64,000 nt of DNA. Source: Chrysogorgia sp. JL179-B06 (Eukaryota; Cnidaria; Anthozoa; Scleralcyonacea; Chrysogorgiidae). This document shows, one piece after another, positions 62,472-64,000 of this stretch; position 1 is the first letter of the stretch; each line of letters opens with the position of its first letter. The translations under genes were made by a program, and so were the position numbers. The stretch is from the NCBI GenBank assembly GCA_035772405.1, contig JAYKKM010000119.1:62001-126000 (forward strand). Reading direction: 5' to 3'. The notes under the pieces are model-generated. The model saw only the letters and a program-made list of their open reading frames with translations. It made no database searches and had not been told where the DNA came from.

Positions 62472-62694
62472 ACAAAAAACCTCTTGTATACGACCAGGTG
62501 CATATCCCCCCTGATTTGATGACTGGTCGTTCTTTACAGGGTGACCACACCTTAAAAATACGACACCCTCCTGGAAATATGGGACTGGACTGTGCTCTGA
62601 TTGGTCAATTCAAATCATACTGGATTCTGATTGGCTTAGAGCTCAGTCCAGTCCCTAACACATTGATAATAATAATATATATATTATTACTACT
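62472..62694 (-). repeat. Right terminal inverted repeat, 223 bp
   Basis: Exact reverse complement, as far as I can read, of 31119-31341, ending ATTATTACTACT at the junction with the target duplication. Confidence 0.95.
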
Positions 62695-62699
62695 GGTTC
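62695..62699 (+). repeat. Target site duplication, right copy (GGTTC)
   Basis: Copy of 31114-31118 at the right border of the inserted element; after it the retrotransposon coding sequence resumes. Confidence 0.92.
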
Positions 62700-63991
62700 G
62701 GTGGCCCTGGATATCATCTCCGGTATAGTACGGATCTTAGATTTTTGTTTAAGAACCGACCAAAAACGCTTAGGATTGCATGATAGTTCCGAGGAAAGAG
62801 AACCAAAGAATTTTCACGGTTAGTTTGGAGCTTACGTTTCACTTCAGAACGGAGCGACATAAACTTTTTTTGTAGGCTCGAGTTTGCTGGAGATCTCCTT
62901 AATTTTTGGCGAATGTATTCTTTTTTTTTAATGATAGTTAGGATCGACCCATCCATCCAATAAAGTGAATTTCGGCCTTTTAGCTTTTTTGATGGTACAT
63001 AGTCTTTGACTGAGGCCAGGATAAAATCTTTCCACCTTTGCCAATCGGTTTCGACGTCTTCATTTCCCGACAGGAGAGAGAGGTTAATTGCACAGAGCGC
63101 ACTGCGTAGACCATTAAAGTCGGCTTTTTTATAATCATACACTGTCCTGTTAGACTTCACTGGCGCTTTTATAAAAGTGGCAATCTCTAGCGTGACGATA
63201 TGGTGGTCTGTGAAAATAGCGGCTTTGTCTGGAGGTATTATGTCCGTAACACAGACATAATCAGGCACGCTACAGATGACAAGGTCAAGCACATTGTTTT
63301 CGCGAGTGGGCACATTGATTAACTGCAGAAGGAAATGGTCGTTAAGCATTTCAACAAAAGCGACCTCATTAACACCTTTTACATCAGCCAAAGAGTCCCA
63401 TGGGATGCCAGGTAAGTTAAAGTCACCTAGGACTATTATATGTTTATATTGCTCGCAAATTTCGTCCAAAATAGTACCGAAGTTTTCTATCCAGCACAGA
63501 TCAGAGTTAGGAGGTCGATAACAGGAACATACAGCAACTTTCTGGTTAGAAGCTGTAGTCAGTTCAGCAATGATAATCTCCAAATGCTGCGTGTCTATTA
63601 TATCAAAGGAATATTGACGAACTGACTTGAAGGATCTAGTCTTTACTGCGATAAGTACACCACCGCCAACCCGTTCACTGCGATCTTTTCTGAACACTGT
63701 ATATTCAGAATGTAAAATTTCTGAATCGACAAAGTCATCATTGAGCCACGTTTCACTGACGCAAACAATATCAGAGTCTTCGCTATAGACTAAATCTTGA
63801 AAACGTTCCATATTATACGCCATAGTGTTGGTCGATTCGATCCAGTGAAAACTTTTTAGGCACCTAGCGTTAACAGATAAACATTTTAAAGGAATGTTTG
63901 TGGGTCTATCGGTTTGTCTAGGTCCAGGGTGACTAGCAATATCGCCACACAAAAGCAGTAGCGCTGTGAGATATCCACCAAAGTTGTTCAA
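62700..63991 (-). pseudogene. Endonuclease (EEP/APE-type) part of retrotransposon ORF2
   Basis: Nicks the target DNA for reverse transcription. From the N-terminus: ALLLLCGDIASHPGP (2A-like), LSVNARCLKS (metal-binding Asn), ETWL (Glu), YRPPNSD, GDFNLPGIPWDS (catalytic Asp/Asn) and FTDHHIV (Asp-His pair), the standard order of the family. The open frame ends at 62714, but a frameshift near 62800 displaces the last ~30 codons; in the shifted frame coding continues to the insertion point at 62699. The protein's true start may lie beyond the window. Confidence 0.92.
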
Positions 63992-64000
63992 CTTTCGAGT

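Larger units (their letters stand above)
31119..62694. mobile_element. Polinton/Maverick (adintovirus-like) integrated element, 31.6 kb
   Basis: Defined by terminal inverted repeats (31119-31341 and 62472-62694, identical as read), termini AG…CT and a 5-bp target duplication. It encodes all Polinton hallmark proteins: integrase with a D-D-E triad, penton, hexon-like major capsid, adenain-type protease, packaging ATPase and protein-primed family B DNA polymerase. Accessory genes make it larger than the usual 15-20 kb: Fic, SET, a histone-tail mimic, a possible Bcl-2-like protein and expanded small families. It sits inside a CR1-like retrotransposon. Several replication genes are broken, so this copy is probably not autonomous as assembled. 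Confidence 0.95.
62695..64000 (-). mobile_element. CR1-like non-LTR retrotransposon, 5' part
   Basis: Minus-strand endonuclease half of the retrotransposon whose reverse transcriptase is at 29335-31118. Continues past the right edge of the window. Confidence 0.9.

Noticed and set aside
31119..62694. Adenovirus or giant-virus insertion instead of a Polinton
   Set aside because: Integrase, protein-primed polymerase, inverted repeats with AG…CT ends and a short target duplication together define a Polinton-type element; no giant-virus core genes are present.
29161..64000. LTR retrotransposon or endogenous retrovirus because of the integrase
   Set aside because: There are no direct long terminal repeats and no gag; the reverse transcriptase belongs to the flanking non-LTR element, and the integrase has Polinton-type surroundings.

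Overview
The window is metazoan nuclear DNA, most likely from an aquatic invertebrate. This is inferred from a CR1-like non-LTR retrotransposon with a degenerate 2A-like N-terminus, a very long AT-rich satellite and an integrated Polinton-type virus; no species can be named from the sequence alone. It has three layers.

(1) 1-29160 is an uninterrupted, modular satellite. Modules of about 18, 27, 63 and 120-130 bp are combined into higher-order repeats, including a 5.2-kb direct duplication and 753/780-bp tandem units. I find no real gene in it; the many open frames are a by-product of module lengths divisible by three.

(2) A CR1-like retrotransposon on the minus strand is inserted at the right edge of the satellite, with its A-rich 3' end at about 29161. 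Its reverse transcriptase lies at 29335-31118 and its endonuclease at 62700-63991. Both parts carry frameshifts and stops.

(3) The retrotransposon is split by a 31,576-bp element at 31119-62694, flanked by a perfect 5-bp target duplication (GGTTC). The element has 223-bp terminal inverted repeats that read as identical, and termini 5'-AG...CT-3'. It carries the full Polinton/Maverick (adintovirus-like) core: retroviral-type integrase, penton (minor capsid) protein, hexon-like major capsid protein, adenain-type protease, packaging ATPase and protein-primed DNA polymerase B. Small basic proteins with repeated Q-K/R-G-G motifs look like protease-processed core proteins. The element is large for a Polinton because of its accessory genes. 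These include a Fic-domain protein, a SET-domain protein, a proline-rich protein whose N-terminus copies the histone H3 tail (ARVKQT), a possible Bcl-2-like protein, a spliced acidic gene near the right end, a pair of ~400-aa paralogues near the two ends, and about ten small paralogous proteins clustered at both ends.

Layout of the element: left arm of small accessory genes on both strands (31.8-37.3 kb); large paralogue 1 and Fic (37.4-39.1); a plus-strand structural block of acidic gene, integrase, penton, core proteins, major capsid and protease (39.2-46.4); a minus-strand block of core protein, ATPase and polymerase (46.4-51.6); SET and core protein on plus (51.7-52.8); four minus-strand genes of unknown function (52.9-55.3); large paralogue 2 (55.8-57.0); Bcl-2-like and H3-mimic genes on minus (57.0-58.5); small paralogues (58.8-59.7); a regulatory-looking non-coding stretch (59.7-60.5); the spliced gene (60.5-61.0); and the right repeats. 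Many genes have their own TATA box.

Major capsid, ATPase, Fic, SET and the H3-mimic gene are open. Integrase, protease, polymerase and several accessory genes each carry one or more frameshifts (mostly at homopolymers) or single in-frame stops, and the protease also has Tyr where its catalytic His is expected. Either this copy is decaying or part of the damage is assembly error; the identical terminal repeats point to a recent insertion.
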